A stretch of DNA of 64,000 bases from Pseudomonadota bacterium (GTDB taxonomy: Bacteria; Myxococcota_A; UBA796; CAJQPC01), in contig JAAESX010000132.1 in the NCBI GenBank assembly GCA_024228935.1, positions 1 to 64,000 on the forward strand. The letters run 5' to 3'. The position numbers and the translations under genes are program-made. This document shows positions 7,921 to 16,529 of this stretch, piece after piece; position 1 is the stretch's first letter, and each line of letters opens with the position of its first letter. The notes beneath the pieces are model-generated. The model searched no databases and had not been told where the DNA came from. It saw only the letters and a program-made list of their open reading frames with translations.

Positions 7921-9272
7921 TCCTGCTGCTCGCCTGCACCTCGTCCGACGGACCCATCGAGCCCGGCGTGCTGCCCGACTCGGAGGTGACCCACGACTCG
8001 CCGACCGACTCGCCGGCGGACTCCCCCACCGACTCGCCGGTGGAGAGCGACCCCATCACGCGGGTGTACCTGCTGGCTGGCCAGTCGAACATGGACGGCT
8101 ACGGTCAGACGACCTCGCTGCCCCCGTCGCTCCGGACGGCACAGCCCGACGCGGAGATCTACTGGTCCGGCATGCCCGTCTGGCGTGGGCTCCAGGCCAG
8201 CAGCCCCGTCAGCGGCCTGTGCTTCGGGCCCGAGGTGCTGCTCGGTCGCACGCTCGCCGACGCCTACCCCGAGGACGACGTCCGCCTGATCAAGCACTCG
8301 GTCGGAGGCACGAACCTGGCCGAGTACTGGTACCCGGGGACCTCGCGGACCGACCCGGCGATGGGCGACGGCTACCGGATCTGGATCGAGACGGTCGAGG
8401 CCGGTCTCGAGGCGCTCGAGGCCGACGGCGACGTCGAGATCGCCGGCATGGCCTGGATGCAGGGCGAGTCGGACGCCATCACCAGCTCGACGGCGGTGCT
8501 GTACGAAGACAACCTGACGCGCTTCATCCAGCGCGCTCGCGAGGACGTCGGCACCCCGGACATGCCCTTCGTGATGGGCCTGATCCACTGCCCCGAGGGC
8601 TGCCCCGCCCAGGACACGGTCACCGACGCGATGAAGGCCGTCGCCGCCGCGGATGCGCACGTGACCACAGTCGAGACCGAGGACCTGCGCAAGTTCCCCA
8701 ACGACGCCTGGCACTACCAGGGCCCGGGACAGCGCGTGCTCGGGACCCGCATGGCCCGCTCGCTGCTGAGCTACACCGAGCCCCCTGCGGTCGTGCCGGC
8801 CATCGAGCTCATCGGCACGTACACGTACAGCTACTACGGCGACTACACCGTGGGCTGGCGGTTCACGAACGACCAGCCGCTCACGGTCACGGACCTGGGC
8901 CTGTTCGACCTCGGCTGGGACGGGCTCAACCACGCCAGCGAGGTGGTGCTGTGGTCCACCGCCGACGCCAGCCGCACGATGTCGGCGACGGTGCCCGCGA
9001 CCTCGGCGGCGCCCACGGTGATCATCGGCGGCTTCCGGTACGCCGCCATCGAGCCGACGGTCCTGCCTGCTGGTGACTGGATCATCACCGCCCAGTCCTT
9101 TGCGGCGACGCCGGACATCTACATCTACGGCGCCGAGACCGCGGCCAACGGCGTCGAGTGGGTCGAGGGCCGCCACGGCAGCGGCAGCGCGCAGCTCTAC
9201 CCGACCGCGGTGGTCGCCAGCACCCCGGACGCGGCCCAGTGGTTCGGGGCGAACTTCCTGTACGAGCCCTGA
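7917..9272 (+). CDS. SGNH esterase lipoprotein (sialate O-acetylesterase/CE6-like) with C-terminal beta-sandwich domain
   Basis: Starts MILLLACTSSDG with the lipobox Cys at residue 7, then a Thr/Asp/Ser/Pro linker. Catalytic blocks: LLAGQSNMDGYG (GQSNM, nucleophile Ser), WMQGESDA (block III) and DAWHYQGPGQRVLG (Asp/His). This matches the SASA/carbohydrate-esterase-6 arrangement, so deacetylation of polysaccharide side groups at the cell surface is likely. The last 150 residues (YTVGWRFTNDQPLTVTDLGL, GGFRYAAIEPTVLPAGDWII) form a beta-rich module seen on many exported proteins. Start is GTG, overlapping the GNAT stop. Confidence 0.8.
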   Translation: MILLLACTSSDGPIEPGVLPDSEVTHDSPTDSPADSPTDSPVESDPITRVYLLAGQSNMDGYGQTTSLPPSLRTAQPDAEIYWSGMPVWRGLQASSPVSGLCFGPEVLLGRTLADAYPEDDVRLIKHSVGGTNLAEYWYPGTSRTDPAMGDGYRIWIETVEAGLEALEADGDVEIAGMAWMQGESDAITSSTAVLYEDNLTRFIQRAREDVGTPDMPFVMGLIHCPEGCPAQDTVTDAMKAVAAADAHVTTVETEDLRKFPNDAWHYQGPGQRVLGTRMARSLLSYTEPPAVVPAIELIGTYTYSYYGDYTVGWRFTNDQPLTVTDLGLFDLGWDGLNHASEVVLWSTADASRTMSATVPATSAAPTVIIGGFRYAAIEPTVLPAGDWIITAQSFAATPDIYIYGAETAANGVEWVEGRHGSGSAQLYPTAVVASTPDAAQWFGANFLYEP

Positions 9273-9594
9273 GCCCAGGGAGCCCGCCTACTTCCGGGTC
9301 GGGTCCCACGCGCCCGGGCCCCAGGCCAACGGCTACGCCTACTTCATCGACGTGCCGACGCCCGGGACCTACCCGGTGGTGCCGCTCAACCCAGCGGCCG
9401 GCGAGGCCGCGGTCGGAATCGCCGACTTCCAGAACGGCGCGGACCTCTGGTACAGCGATGGCGTGAGCGGCACCGTCACGGTCGCCGATGTCGACGGGGC
9501 GTTGGACGCGCGCTGGGACGTCACGCAGCTCAAGCTGAACGCGACGGAGACGACGGCACCAACGGAGTCGGGGCACCTGCGCTGTACCCCCTGA
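9273..9594 (+). pseudogene. C-terminal remnant of a secreted beta-rich lipoprotein
   Basis: From just after the preceding stop a frame reads YAYFIDVPTPGTYPVV, AAVGIADFQNGADLWYSDGV and SGTVTVADVDGALDARWDVT before a stop. This GTVTVxxVDG...WDV pattern is seen in small lipoproteins of this lineage, but there is no start codon with a leader, so only the C-terminal half is left. Its end overlaps the 3' end of the MFS gene on the other strand. Confidence 0.45.
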
Positions 9595-10789
9595 GGGTCT
9601 CGCGCATCCGGACCAGGACGACCCCGCCGCTGGTGAGCGTCAGCGCGGCCACCGCCCAGATGGCCGCCTCGATCCCGAACGCATCGGCGAGGAAGCCGCC
9701 GACGAGAGCGCCCGCGGCGTAGCCCGAGTCCCGCCACAGCCGGTAGACACCCACCGAGCTCGCGCGCCAGCTGGGGTGGGCGACGTCTCCGATGGCCGCC
9801 AGGAGCGTCGGGTAGACCATCGCGGTTCCAGCGCCGAGCAGCACCGCGCCGAGCGCGAACGACCCGAAGTTGCCTCCGAGCACCACGACCATCAGGCCGA
9901 CCGCCTGGGTCCACATGCCCGCGACGATGAGCCCCTTCCGGCCGATGCGATCCGAGGCCGAGCCCGTCATGAGCTGACCGATGCCCCAGACCGCCGGGTA
10001 GATGGCCGCCAGGACGCCGATCTGCGCGAGCGACAGGCCCGCAGCCAGGAACAGCAGCGGGAAGAGGCCCCAGGCCATGCCGTCGTTCAGGTTGTTCACG
10101 AAGCCGGCCTGGCTCACCGCGGACAGGTCCGGGTCGGTGAACGAGGTGCGCAGGAAGACCTCGCGCTGGGATAGCGAGGGCGCCTTGCTGCCCGACTCGA
10201 GCGCGACGTGTCCTCGCGTCTCACGCACCGCGACGATGGACAGCACGAGCCCGACGCCGGCGAACAGCACGCCCAGCAGGAACGGCTCACGCAGCCCGAA
10301 CCGGGCCGCGAGGTAGCCCGTGGCCAACGCTGAGCCAGCGACGGCCAGGTACCCGGCGAACTCGTTGAGCCCCATGGCGAGGCCGCGCTGCTTCGGGCCG
10401 GCCAGGTCGATCTTCATGATCACGGTGGTCGACCAGGTCAGCCCCTGGCTGACGCCGAGCAGTGCGTTCGCGGCCAGGACCCAGCCCCAGGTCGGTGCCC
10501 ACCACAGCAGGAATGGGACCGGGAGCGCGACGAGCCAGCCGGCGACCAACACCGGCTTCCGGCCGTGGGCGTCGGAGAGGCGTCCCGCGACGTAGTTCGT
10601 GCCGGCCTTGGTGAGGCCGAACACGACGATGAACGACAGGACCGCCGCCTTGGCAGCCAGCCCCAGCTCGTCCTCGGCGAGTGAGGGCAGCAGCGTGCGC
10701 TCGAGCCCGACCATCGCCCCGACGAAGGCGTTGACCAGGACCAGCAGGCCGAACTGGCCCAGGTTCTCCCGGAGTCCGAGGCGGGTCAT
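9530..10789 (-). CDS. MFS efflux transporter
   Basis: About 419 residues with twelve predicted membrane helices. The cytoplasmic loop GRLSDAHGRKPVLVAG (RLSDxxGRKP) between helices 2 and 3 and its pseudo-repeat GSASDRIGRKGLIVAG in the second half are the MFS signature. The start is set by ATGA overlap with the stop of the ArsR-rhodanese gene, so the two are an operon. The regulator type suggests export of an anion, metalloid or sulfur compound; the substrate cannot be read from the sequence. Confidence 0.85.
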   Translation of the reverse strand: MTRLGLRENLGQFGLLVLVNAFVGAMVGLERTLLPSLAEDELGLAAKAAVLSFIVVFGLTKAGTNYVAGRLSDAHGRKPVLVAGWLVALPVPFLLWWAPTWGWVLAANALLGVSQGLTWSTTVIMKIDLAGPKQRGLAMGLNEFAGYLAVAGSALATGYLAARFGLREPFLLGVLFAGVGLVLSIVAVRETRGHVALESGSKAPSLSQREVFLRTSFTDPDLSAVSQAGFVNNLNDGMAWGLFPLLFLAAGLSLAQIGVLAAIYPAVWGIGQLMTGSASDRIGRKGLIVAGMWTQAVGLMVVVLGGNFGSFALGAVLLGAGTAMVYPTLLAAIGDVAHPSWRASSVGVYRLWRDSGYAAGALVGGFLADAFGIEAAIWAVAALTLTSGGVVLVRMRETLRGYSAGAPTPLVPSSPSRSA

Positions 10790-11442
10790 CCGATGCTCCC
10801 ACCGTCGATGGCCCACTCGGCCACGCCGTCCTCGAACCTCTGCGCCACGTACCCGCGACGCGTGAGCATCTGGACCGCGTCGTCAGCGAACACGCAGTAC
10901 GGGCCGCGACAGGTGGCCACGACCAGACGGTCCCGTGGGAGCTCGTCGATCCGCTCGGCCAGCTCCTCGATGGGCACGTTCTGCGCCCCCTCGATGTGGC
11001 CCTGCTCGAACTCGCTGACCGGACGCACGTCGATCAGCGTGACCCTGTCCCGCGCCAGGAGCTGGAGCAGGTCTTCGCGGTCGATCGCCTCGGTGCCGTA
11101 GAACCGGGTCTTCGCCTGGGCCAGGTCGGCGCTGCGCGACTCGGCCAGACGCCGCAACGCGACGAACACCTCGATGACCCCCGGCGCGATGCCGTAGTGG
11201 ATGGTCGTCCCGTCCCGCTCGGTCTCGACGACGTGGGCTCGCCGCAGGACCTGCAGGTGCTGGCTCGTGCTCGCCATCGACATGCCGGTCGCTCGGGCCA
11301 GCCCCTCGACGGGCCGCGGACCCTGCACCAGCACGTCGAGCAGCTCGAGACGCCGGGGGCTCGCCAGCGACTTGGCGATGTCCGCGAACGCGGCGTAGGC
11401 GTCGTTCTTGAAGGCGCGGGGGTGAACGTCATTATTCAACAT
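10786..11442 (-). CDS. ArsR-family HTH regulator fused to rhodanese domain
   Basis: 218 residues. Residues 15-100: winged helix (LASPRRLELLDVLVQGPRPV, ATGMSMASTSQHLQVLRRA). Residues 125-215: rhodanese (VTLIDVRPVSEFEQGHIEGA) with active-site loop CRGPYCVFA, so the nucleophilic Cys is present, with a second Cys four residues on. ArsR-rhodanese fusions are linked to sulfide, sulfite or metalloid sensing. It heads an operon with the MFS transporter, and a palindrome over its start codon suggests autoregulation. Confidence 0.88.
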   Translation of the reverse strand: MLNNDVHPRAFKNDAYAAFADIAKSLASPRRLELLDVLVQGPRPVEGLARATGMSMASTSQHLQVLRRAHVVETERDGTTIHYGIAPGVIEVFVALRRLAESRSADLAQAKTRFYGTEAIDREDLLQLLARDRVTLIDVRPVSEFEQGHIEGAQNVPIEELAERIDELPRDRLVVATCRGPYCVFADDAVQMLTRRGYVAQRFEDGVAEWAIDGGSIG

Positions 11443-11454
11443 ACTTATTGAATA
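11433..11454. promoter_or_regulatory. Operator palindrome over start codon of the ArsR-rhodanese gene
   Basis: TATTCAA, eight bases, TTGAATA: a perfect 7-bp-arm inverted repeat in an otherwise GC-rich region. It covers the -10 box and the ATG (11440-11442). Such AT-rich palindromes are typical ArsR/SmtB operators; binding here would block transcription of regulator and transporter together. Confidence 0.7.
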
Positions 11455-11478
11455 GGGTGGTCACCCCGTCATTGTCAA
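11449..11478 (-). promoter_or_regulatory. Sigma-70-type promoter of the arsR-rhodanese/MFS operon
   Basis: A consensus -35 TTGACA (11478-11473), 18-base spacer and -10 TATTCA (11454-11449), whose end is six bases from the ATG, implying a leaderless message. The -35 overlaps the stop codon end of the upstream LRR-like lipoprotein gene. Confidence 0.7.
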
Positions 11479-12755
11479 CCTCCATTGCCCTCGATGGTCG
11501 TGCTACCGCCGACGTCGATGCGCTCGGCGAGCGCTTCCGCGTCGGCATCGGACAGCTGGTCGTTCCCCGTGATCGCCAGCGAGCCGCCGACGGACTCGAG
11601 CCCACTGAGACCGGCCAGCGAGTCCAGGTCGTGGTTGTCCTCGAGCGTCAGGTTGCCGACGACCGTGGTCAGCGAGCCCGGGAACGAGCCGCCGTGCGCC
11701 TTCCGGAGGACGAGCTGGTCGACGTCGACGAGCGGCACGCCCCCCAGCTCGGCGTCCGCGTGGCTCATCCGGAGGCGGCCCGAGGTGGAGCTCAGCGCCG
11801 GCAGCGCCTCGAACACCGAGGCGCGCGCGTAGGTCACGTCCAGCTCGCCGACCGTGGTCAGGGCCGGCATGTCGGGCAGGTACCGGACGGGCCGGCTGTC
11901 GTAGTCTGCGCCCGCGATGGTCAGCGTGCCGACCTGGACGAGCGCGGGCAGCTCGCCGCCCAGGTACGAGCTGGTCTCGATGAAGGCGAGCTCGTCGACC
12001 GCGGTCAGCAGGCCCGCATCGAGCTCCTCGGCGTCCCCGGTCACGACCACCGAGCGCGCCTCGGCGAGCGCATCCAGGTGCAGCCGGCCTCCCCCGTGGG
12101 TCAGCGAGAGCACCTCGGTCAGCGCCGGGAGCGTCGTGCGGCCGCCCAGCGAGTGGCCCGAGACCTCGACGGTCCACGCCTCGCGGAGCACCGGGGCATC
12201 GACGTCCGTCGTCATGGTCAGCGTGAGCGTCTCGACCTCGGCCAGCTGCGGCAGCGAGACGGCGACCTCCCAACCGTGCACGCTCAGCTCGCGCGCCCGA
12301 GCGAGCGGGATCTGGACCGCCTCGGTGTCCGCGAACCAGACGGACACATCGGTCTCGACGCGCGCCAGCGAGCGCAGCCAGTCCCCGCGACCGACACCCT
12401 CGACCGACCCGGCAGCGCGCAGCTCCGAGAGTCCGGTCCGGTTCGCCTGGTACAGCCCGTCGTCCAGATGCAGGGCCGAGACGTGACCGGTGACCTCGCA
12501 CAAGCAAGGCTCGACGACGGACACCGTGTCGACGAGCAGGTCGCCATCGACGGCGTTGAACCCCGCGGCGCAGAACGCATCCCAGTCTTCGGACGAGCTC
12601 GGCGCGAAGTCGCCTTCGTGCCAGACGAGGCTCGCGCACTCCGGGTCGTCCCAGTCGCCCTCGGTGAGACCGGGGAGTGAGGACTGGTCGGAGAGCCCCG
12701 TGTCCTCGACCAAGACGGGCGGGGGCTCGAGGGCGCAGGCGAGGAGGAACCACAT
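11475..12755 (-). CDS. Leucine-rich/receptor-L-domain-like surface lipoprotein
   Basis: 426 residues beginning MWFLLACALEPPP; the lipobox Cys is residue 7. A TAG lies in frame four codons upstream, so no longer leader is possible. The body consists of 20-25 residue repeats built on short beta strands (LPALTEVLSLTHGGGRLHLD, VVGNLTLEDNHDLDSLAGLS, LESVGGSLAITGNDQLSDAD), like the receptor L-domain or LRR-like solenoids common on Myxococcota surfaces. A role in adhesion or recognition is inferred only. It has its own leaderless-type promoter. Confidence 0.75.
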   Translation of the reverse strand: MWFLLACALEPPPVLVEDTGLSDQSSLPGLTEGDWDDPECASLVWHEGDFAPSSSEDWDAFCAAGFNAVDGDLLVDTVSVVEPCLCEVTGHVSALHLDDGLYQANRTGLSELRAAGSVEGVGRGDWLRSLARVETDVSVWFADTEAVQIPLARARELSVHGWEVAVSLPQLAEVETLTLTMTTDVDAPVLREAWTVEVSGHSLGGRTTLPALTEVLSLTHGGGRLHLDALAEARSVVVTGDAEELDAGLLTAVDELAFIETSSYLGGELPALVQVGTLTIAGADYDSRPVRYLPDMPALTTVGELDVTYARASVFEALPALSSTSGRLRMSHADAELGGVPLVDVDQLVLRKAHGGSFPGSLTTVVGNLTLEDNHDLDSLAGLSGLESVGGSLAITGNDQLSDADAEALAERIDVGGSTTIEGNGG

Positions 12756-12761
12756 GCCCCC

Positions 12762-12767
12762 ACGCTA
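12762..12767 (-). promoter_or_regulatory. -10 box of the LRR-like lipoprotein gene
   Basis: TAGCGT (minus strand) ends six bases before the ATG at 12755. The TAG of the box is also the in-frame stop that fixes the start. Confidence 0.5.
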
Positions 12768-12830
12768 TGCAAGGAGCCCGGTGACACCGGCGTCCTTGCA
12801 GTGTCGCAGCGGCTTCAGCGCGCCCCGAGA

Positions 12831-13811
12831 TCAGTGCGCCTCGACGTCCCAGCCCAGACGCTCGATGGCACCCTCGTCGTGCAGGAGCGTCTCGCCGAAG
12901 AACGCCGCCGTGAACGCTGCAGCCGTCGCGCGTCCCGTCGCCGCGTCCATGTACTCGAACTCGGTCCCGTCCGTCTGGCGCATGTCCTCGCCGCAGCCGG
13001 GCTCGAGCGCCTCAGTGACCCCGACGATGTCCGAGAAGCTCCAGTGACCGGCCTCCGGGACCTCGTGCTTCCAGGCGGTGGCTGCGTCATCGAAGTTGGT
13101 GCGCATGAGCTCGTTGCCCAGCTCGGTGATGGAGTTGTCCTCGACCGCGACCAGGAAGCCCAGCGGCAGGTCGAGATCGTCGATCTCCACGCCCTCGAGC
13201 AGCGGGTTCTCCATCGGTGCCGCCAGCCCGAGCGCCGCGTCGATGTCGCCCTCCTGGGCCAGCATCCCGGTGGTCACGCTGCCGAAGCTGTGCCCGAAGG
13301 CTCCCACCACCTGGGGGTCCACGTTCGGCTCGGCCAGCGCGGCGTCGAGCAACGCCTGGTGCTGCTCCACGCGGACCGCGAGCGTGCTCTCGTCGAGGGG
13401 CAGGCCGTCCTCGGCGAGCGCGCTCCACAGCGTGTTTCCAGCGTGATCCGCGGCCGCCACGACGAACCCGTGCGAGGCCAGGTGCTCGGCGACCGTGAAC
13501 GACGAGAACCGGGTGCACTCGTGGCAGTGGCTGAAGACGACCAGGGGGAACCCCCCATCGAGCGGGGCTCCGTCGACGAGCGAGGTCGTCGCGGTCGACG
13601 CGCAGGGCGCATCCGCGAGCAGGGTGTCGTACGTCGTGGCCTGCTCGCCGGCGAGGAAGGCCTCGGAGACCGTCGTGCTCCCGGACGCCTGCGCGGGGTA
13701 CCAGACCGTGGCGTCCAGGCCGTCGACGGCGAGCGCGCGCTGGGCAACGGGGTGAGGTCCCCGCTGGTCGTACAGCACGGGCTCGGGGGTGCAGGCGAGG
13801 AGCCAGATCAC
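12831..13811 (-). CDS. Alpha/beta-hydrolase lipoprotein (platelet-activating-factor-acetylhydrolase-like)
   Basis: 326 residues, start GTG overlapping the upstream gene's stop (GTGA). The leader MIWLLACTPEP puts the lipobox Cys at residue 7. Fold landmarks: GGFPLVVFSHCHECTRFSS (oxyanion region), FVVAAADHAGNT, and nucleophile elbow GHSFGS near residue 170; EVPEAGHWSFSDI supplies the likely catalytic His. Overall order resembles PAF acetylhydrolase or dienelactone-like hydrolases. The substrate is unknown. Last gene of a three-gene coupled operon. Confidence 0.8.
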   Translation of the reverse strand: MIWLLACTPEPVLYDQRGPHPVAQRALAVDGLDATVWYPAQASGSTTVSEAFLAGEQATTYDTLLADAPCASTATTSLVDGAPLDGGFPLVVFSHCHECTRFSSFTVAEHLASHGFVVAAADHAGNTLWSALAEDGLPLDESTLAVRVEQHQALLDAALAEPNVDPQVVGAFGHSFGSVTTGMLAQEGDIDAALGLAAPMENPLLEGVEIDDLDLPLGFLVAVEDNSITELGNELMRTNFDDAATAWKHEVPEAGHWSFSDIVGVTEALEPGCGEDMRQTDGTEFEYMDAATGRATAAAFTAAFFGETLLHDEGAIERLGWDVEAH

Positions 13812-14629
13812 GGGCGCTCCGGGAAGTCGATGCCGGCGAACTCCCCGTCCAGGGGCTCTCCGGCCAGGTAGGCGTCGATGACCACCAACGCGTCGTCGCG
13901 CGCCTCGGTCACGTCTCGGGTCGAGGTCGTCCCCTCGGCGTCCCGCTCCTCGGCGGTGGTGTCCGAGGTCCAGTCGTAGTGGGTCATGCCGTTCACGACG
14001 GCGAGCGTCGCATCCGGGAACCGACGCACTCCGGCGCGCACGTCCGTGAGCGAAGCGCTGCCGTCCTCGGAGCCGGTGATCGAGAGGACCGGCAGGTCGA
14101 CGTCCTCGACCGCATCACCGTCCGCCGGGTAGCTCGCGATGAGCACCAGACCGGTGAAGTCATCGTCGTGTCGGAGCCACTGCTTCGTCGAGATCACGCC
14201 GCCCAGCGAGTGGCCCATCAGCGTCGCATGGGCGCCGAGCGTGCCCTCGAGGACCGGGTCGCCGTCGGCGTCGAGCGCCCTGGCACGCTTCAAGGCAGCG
14301 TGCGAACGGTTGGAACCCAAGATCGCGAGATCACCGGGATATTGCGGACTGAGCACCATGTTGCCACCGGCGGCAACTTCCGCCGCAATCCAGTGGTACC
14401 GCTCGCGCTCGACCTTGCCTCCCTGGACGAAGACCACCACCGGGTTGTCCCCTGTCGGCGCCCCATCCTGGGTCGGCAGGTGCACGTCGACATCGAACGT
14501 CCGCCCCGTCTTTCGTCCCGCCCGGAACAGGCTGCGAGCGACGCCAAACGGGCCCAGCTCCCCCTCGTCGGCGACGGTCTCCAGCGGCGTCGGCGGCGAA
14601 CAGGCGAGGAGCAGCGTCACCCCGATCAT
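13808..14629 (-). CDS. Alpha/beta-hydrolase lipoprotein (chlorophyllase/dienelactone-like)
   Basis: 273 residues. Leader MIGVTLLLACSPPT, Cys at residue 10. NPVVVFVQGGKVERERYHWI carries the oxyanion-hole loop, GHSLGG near residue 140 is the nucleophile elbow, LPVLSITGSEDGS holds the acid residue and NGMTHYDW the His. It is a paralogue in style of the following gene and probably an esterase on the cell envelope. ATGA overlap with the thioesterase gene upstream and GTGA overlap with the hydrolase downstream. Confidence 0.8.
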   Translation of the reverse strand: MIGVTLLLACSPPTPLETVADEGELGPFGVARSLFRAGRKTGRTFDVDVHLPTQDGAPTGDNPVVVFVQGGKVERERYHWIAAEVAAGGNMVLSPQYPGDLAILGSNRSHAALKRARALDADGDPVLEGTLGAHATLMGHSLGGVISTKQWLRHDDDFTGLVLIASYPADGDAVEDVDLPVLSITGSEDGSASLTDVRAGVRRFPDATLAVVNGMTHYDWTSDTTAEERDAEGTTSTRDVTEARDDALVVIDAYLAGEPLDGEFAGIDFPERP

Positions 14630-15048
14630 CGGTAGTGGACCTCAGAGGTCAGCAGGCCAGGCCCGCGAGCGAACGTGCCTCGGCCTCGGGCGAGGAGCCG
14701 GTCCTGCTCGTCGAAGAGCTCGGCGCTGGCCCTCAACCGGCGGCCCCGCTCGTCGACCACGCCGACCGCCCGCACGACGCCCATGGTGAACGGCCGAAGG
14801 AACACGAGCTCGAACGTCGCGGTCAGGACGAAGACATCCTCGACCAGCGAGGCGCAGGCGAACCAGGCCGCGTCGTCGAGGACCTTGAAGTAGACCGAGC
14901 CGTGCATGCCCCCCGCCGAGTGGTGATGGGCCTCGGTGACCTCGATCGAGACAACCGCTCGAGCCTCGTCCACACGCAGGGTCGGTCGGTAGAACCGGTT
15001 GATCGGCGCGGCGGCGTACATACGCTCGAGCTTGCGGTGGTGCTCCAT
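14626..15048 (-). CDS. PaaI-family hotdog-fold thioesterase
   Basis: 140 residues. The hotdog-fold core GGMHGSVYFKVLDDAAWFAC is the PaaI-type catalytic helix entry (G-x-H-G, Asp on the helix), followed by VLTATFELVFLRPF and a final beta strand. Proteins like this hydrolyse acyl-CoA thioesters in the cytosol. First gene of the operon with the two lipoprotein hydrolases. Confidence 0.8.
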   Translation of the reverse strand: MEHHRKLERMYAAAPINRFYRPTLRVDEARAVVSIEVTEAHHHSAGGMHGSVYFKVLDDAAWFACASLVEDVFVLTATFELVFLRPFTMGVVRAVGVVDERGRRLRASAELFDEQDRLLARGRGTFARGPGLLTSEVHYR

Positions 15049-15055
15049 GCTCCGC

Positions 15056-15061
15056 CACGTA
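15056..15061 (-). promoter_or_regulatory. -10 box of the thioesterase operon
   Basis: TACGTG on the minus strand, seven bases before the ATG at 15048; the intervening GCGGAGC is too close to the ATG to be a normal ribosome-binding site. The same hexamer precedes ychJ at 26188. Confidence 0.35.
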
Positions 15062-15085
15062 GCGCGCTACGCCCGGGCGCTCGGC

Positions 15086-15091
15086 TACGCT
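15086..15091 (+). promoter_or_regulatory. -10 box of small lipoprotein gene
   Basis: TACGCT, seven bases before ATG 15099; no Shine-Dalgarno. Lies in the short divergent region with the thioesterase operon. Confidence 0.4.
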
Positions 15092-15098
15092 CGTCGCG

Positions 15099-15572
15099 AT
15101 GCTGTTCCTCCTGGCCTGCGGCGGTGGCCGCGTCGCGATCGACTCCGAGCGCCCGCCGCTCGTCGTGGACACCGGCGAGCTCGTCGACAGCGGGGACACA
15201 GGCACCGCGGCCTCACCCTTCGCCGGCTCGTACGTCGGGGTGGTCGGGACCCGCGTGCCGGCCTGGAGCTGGGACCTGTGCCAGGGCGCCTTCGAGCTGA
15301 CCGTCTCCGACGAGGGGTTCCTCACGGGCGAGGGCCTGTGCGAGCACCTGGGCGACGGGACCGACTACCGGATCGAGGCCACGGGCGCGGTCGCCGACGA
15401 CGGCTACCTGCTCGGCACGGCCTCGTTCCTGTCACTGGACGGCTTCCTCGACGGGACCCTCGAGGGGCGCGCGGTCGACGACACCATCCAGGCCGGCTGG
15501 CGGTTCGAGCTGGTGTTCCGGGGCGAGGACGCGCCGCAGTCGGTCGAGGGGTTCATGGAGCTCGAGCGGTAG
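15099..15572 (+). CDS. Small surface lipoprotein of unknown function
   Basis: 157 residues, leader MLFLLACGGGRVAI with Cys at residue 7. The frame has no other start codon between this ATG and an upstream in-frame TAG at 15060-15062, so the short leader is real if the gene is. After an Asp/Thr linker comes a compact beta-rich domain (SYVGVVGTRVPAWSWDLCQG, GYLLGTASFLSLDGFLDGTL) reminiscent of small extracellular beta-barrels. No family recognised. Confidence 0.7.
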   Translation: MLFLLACGGGRVAIDSERPPLVVDTGELVDSGDTGTAASPFAGSYVGVVGTRVPAWSWDLCQGAFELTVSDEGFLTGEGLCEHLGDGTDYRIEATGAVADDGYLLGTASFLSLDGFLDGTLEGRAVDDTIQAGWRFELVFRGEDAPQSVEGFMELER

Positions 15573-15599
15573 GGGCCGAAGGCGCTGGGGTCGAGCGCT

Positions 15600-15709
15600 C
15601 GACGACGCAGAAGCCCCAGGCTGACCGTCAGCCTCGGGGTTGTGCGCCCTCTACGACGCAGAAGTCCCAGGCTGACCGTCACCCTCGGGATTGTGCGCCC
15701 TCTACGACG
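15600..15709 (+). repeat. Two 51-bp repeats with AGGCTGA-CCG-TCAGCCT hairpin (family B)
   Basis: Two tandem copies with a 51-base period: CCCAGGCTGACCGTCA, then CCTCGGG, TTGTGCGCCC and TCTACGACGC. The first copy has a perfect 7-bp hairpin with a 3-base loop. A run of six T follows at 15711. The same unit recurs at 27864-27965 and, reversed, at 59194-59275, always at a gene 3' end. Confidence 0.85.
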
Positions 15710-15747
15710 CTTTTTTCGAGTTCACGTCGGTCCCGGGTCCAACGGAC

Positions 15748-16500
15748 ATGAAGCTCCTCGGCGCCTTGCTCGGTTTTCTCGTGTTCCTGGCCCTCTCGCG
15801 GCTGCTGCTGGGGCGGTACACCCGCACCACCTGGCGGACCGATGTGGCGTACTGGTTCCTGACCCCGTTCGGGAAGCCGGTCGTCGGCATCGCGGTGGTG
15901 GCGCTCACCGCCCCGTTCGCGGTCCGCTCCGGACTGCCCCTGGACGCCTCGATCCTCGAAGGCCACGGCCCACTCGCGACGCTGCCGCTCGGCGTGCAGG
16001 CGGTCCTGGCGCTCCTGTTTCACCGACTTCGCCGCCTACTGGATGCACCGCGCCCACCACGATGCGTTCTGGAAGACCCACGCCGTGCACCACTCGAGCC
16101 GGGAACTGGGCTGGCTCGCGTCGGTGCGCGGCCACCCCGTGAACGTCGTCATGCAGCGCGCCCCCATCGCCATCGGCGCCGTGCTGCTGGGCTTCGACCT
16201 CACCGCGCTCGCCGGAGGGACCGGCGCGTTCGCCCTGTACGGCTTGCTGCTGCACGCCCGCGTGGACTGGGACTTCGTGCCGCTGCGTCGGGTCCTCGCC
16301 TCCCCGCGGTTCCGTCGGTGGCACCACAGTCGTGACGTCGAGTGCAACTTCGCCGGCCTGCTCCCCCTGTGAGACATCCTGTTCGGTACGTTCCACCCGT
16401 CTGATCGAGGACCGATGGACTTCGGGGTCCGCGGAGATCCCGTGCCCGAGGGGCTGCTCGCGCAGCTGGCCTACCCCTTCCGGCAGGCTCGCCCCATGCT
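15748..16500 (+). pseudogene. Sterol desaturase/fatty-acid hydroxylase family protein, frameshifted with an in-frame TGA
   Basis: Start MKLLGALLGFLVFLALSRLL. The histidine cluster of the family is present: HRAHH, HAVHHSS, and near the end RRWHHSRD, with membrane helices between. Two defects: an extra T in the run 16018-16020 shifts frame between ALLF and TDFAAYWMHRAHH; and TGA at 16370-16372 stands where the family has Trp in the LLPLWDILFGTF motif, while coding continues after it (DILFGTFHPSDRGPMDFGV). Expected activity is di-iron hydroxylation or desaturation of a lipid in the membrane. The C-terminus runs into the truncated hydrolase. Confidence 0.7.
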
Positions 16501-16529
16501 GCTCCTCATCTCCCTGAGCCACGCCGACC

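Noticed and set aside
11448..12680. Long plus-strand open frame over the LRR-like lipoprotein
   Set aside because: Arg/Gln-rich low-complexity translation typical of an antisense shadow; the minus frame has the lipoprotein leader and repeats.
15711..15716. Rho-independent terminator formed by the repeat hairpin and the T-run
   Set aside because: The run of six T is about 40 bases after the last hairpin, too far for an intrinsic terminator.
16370..16372. TGA read as tryptophan throughout the genome
   Set aside because: Most genes here end in TGA, so it is a normal stop; only read-through or error is possible at these sites.
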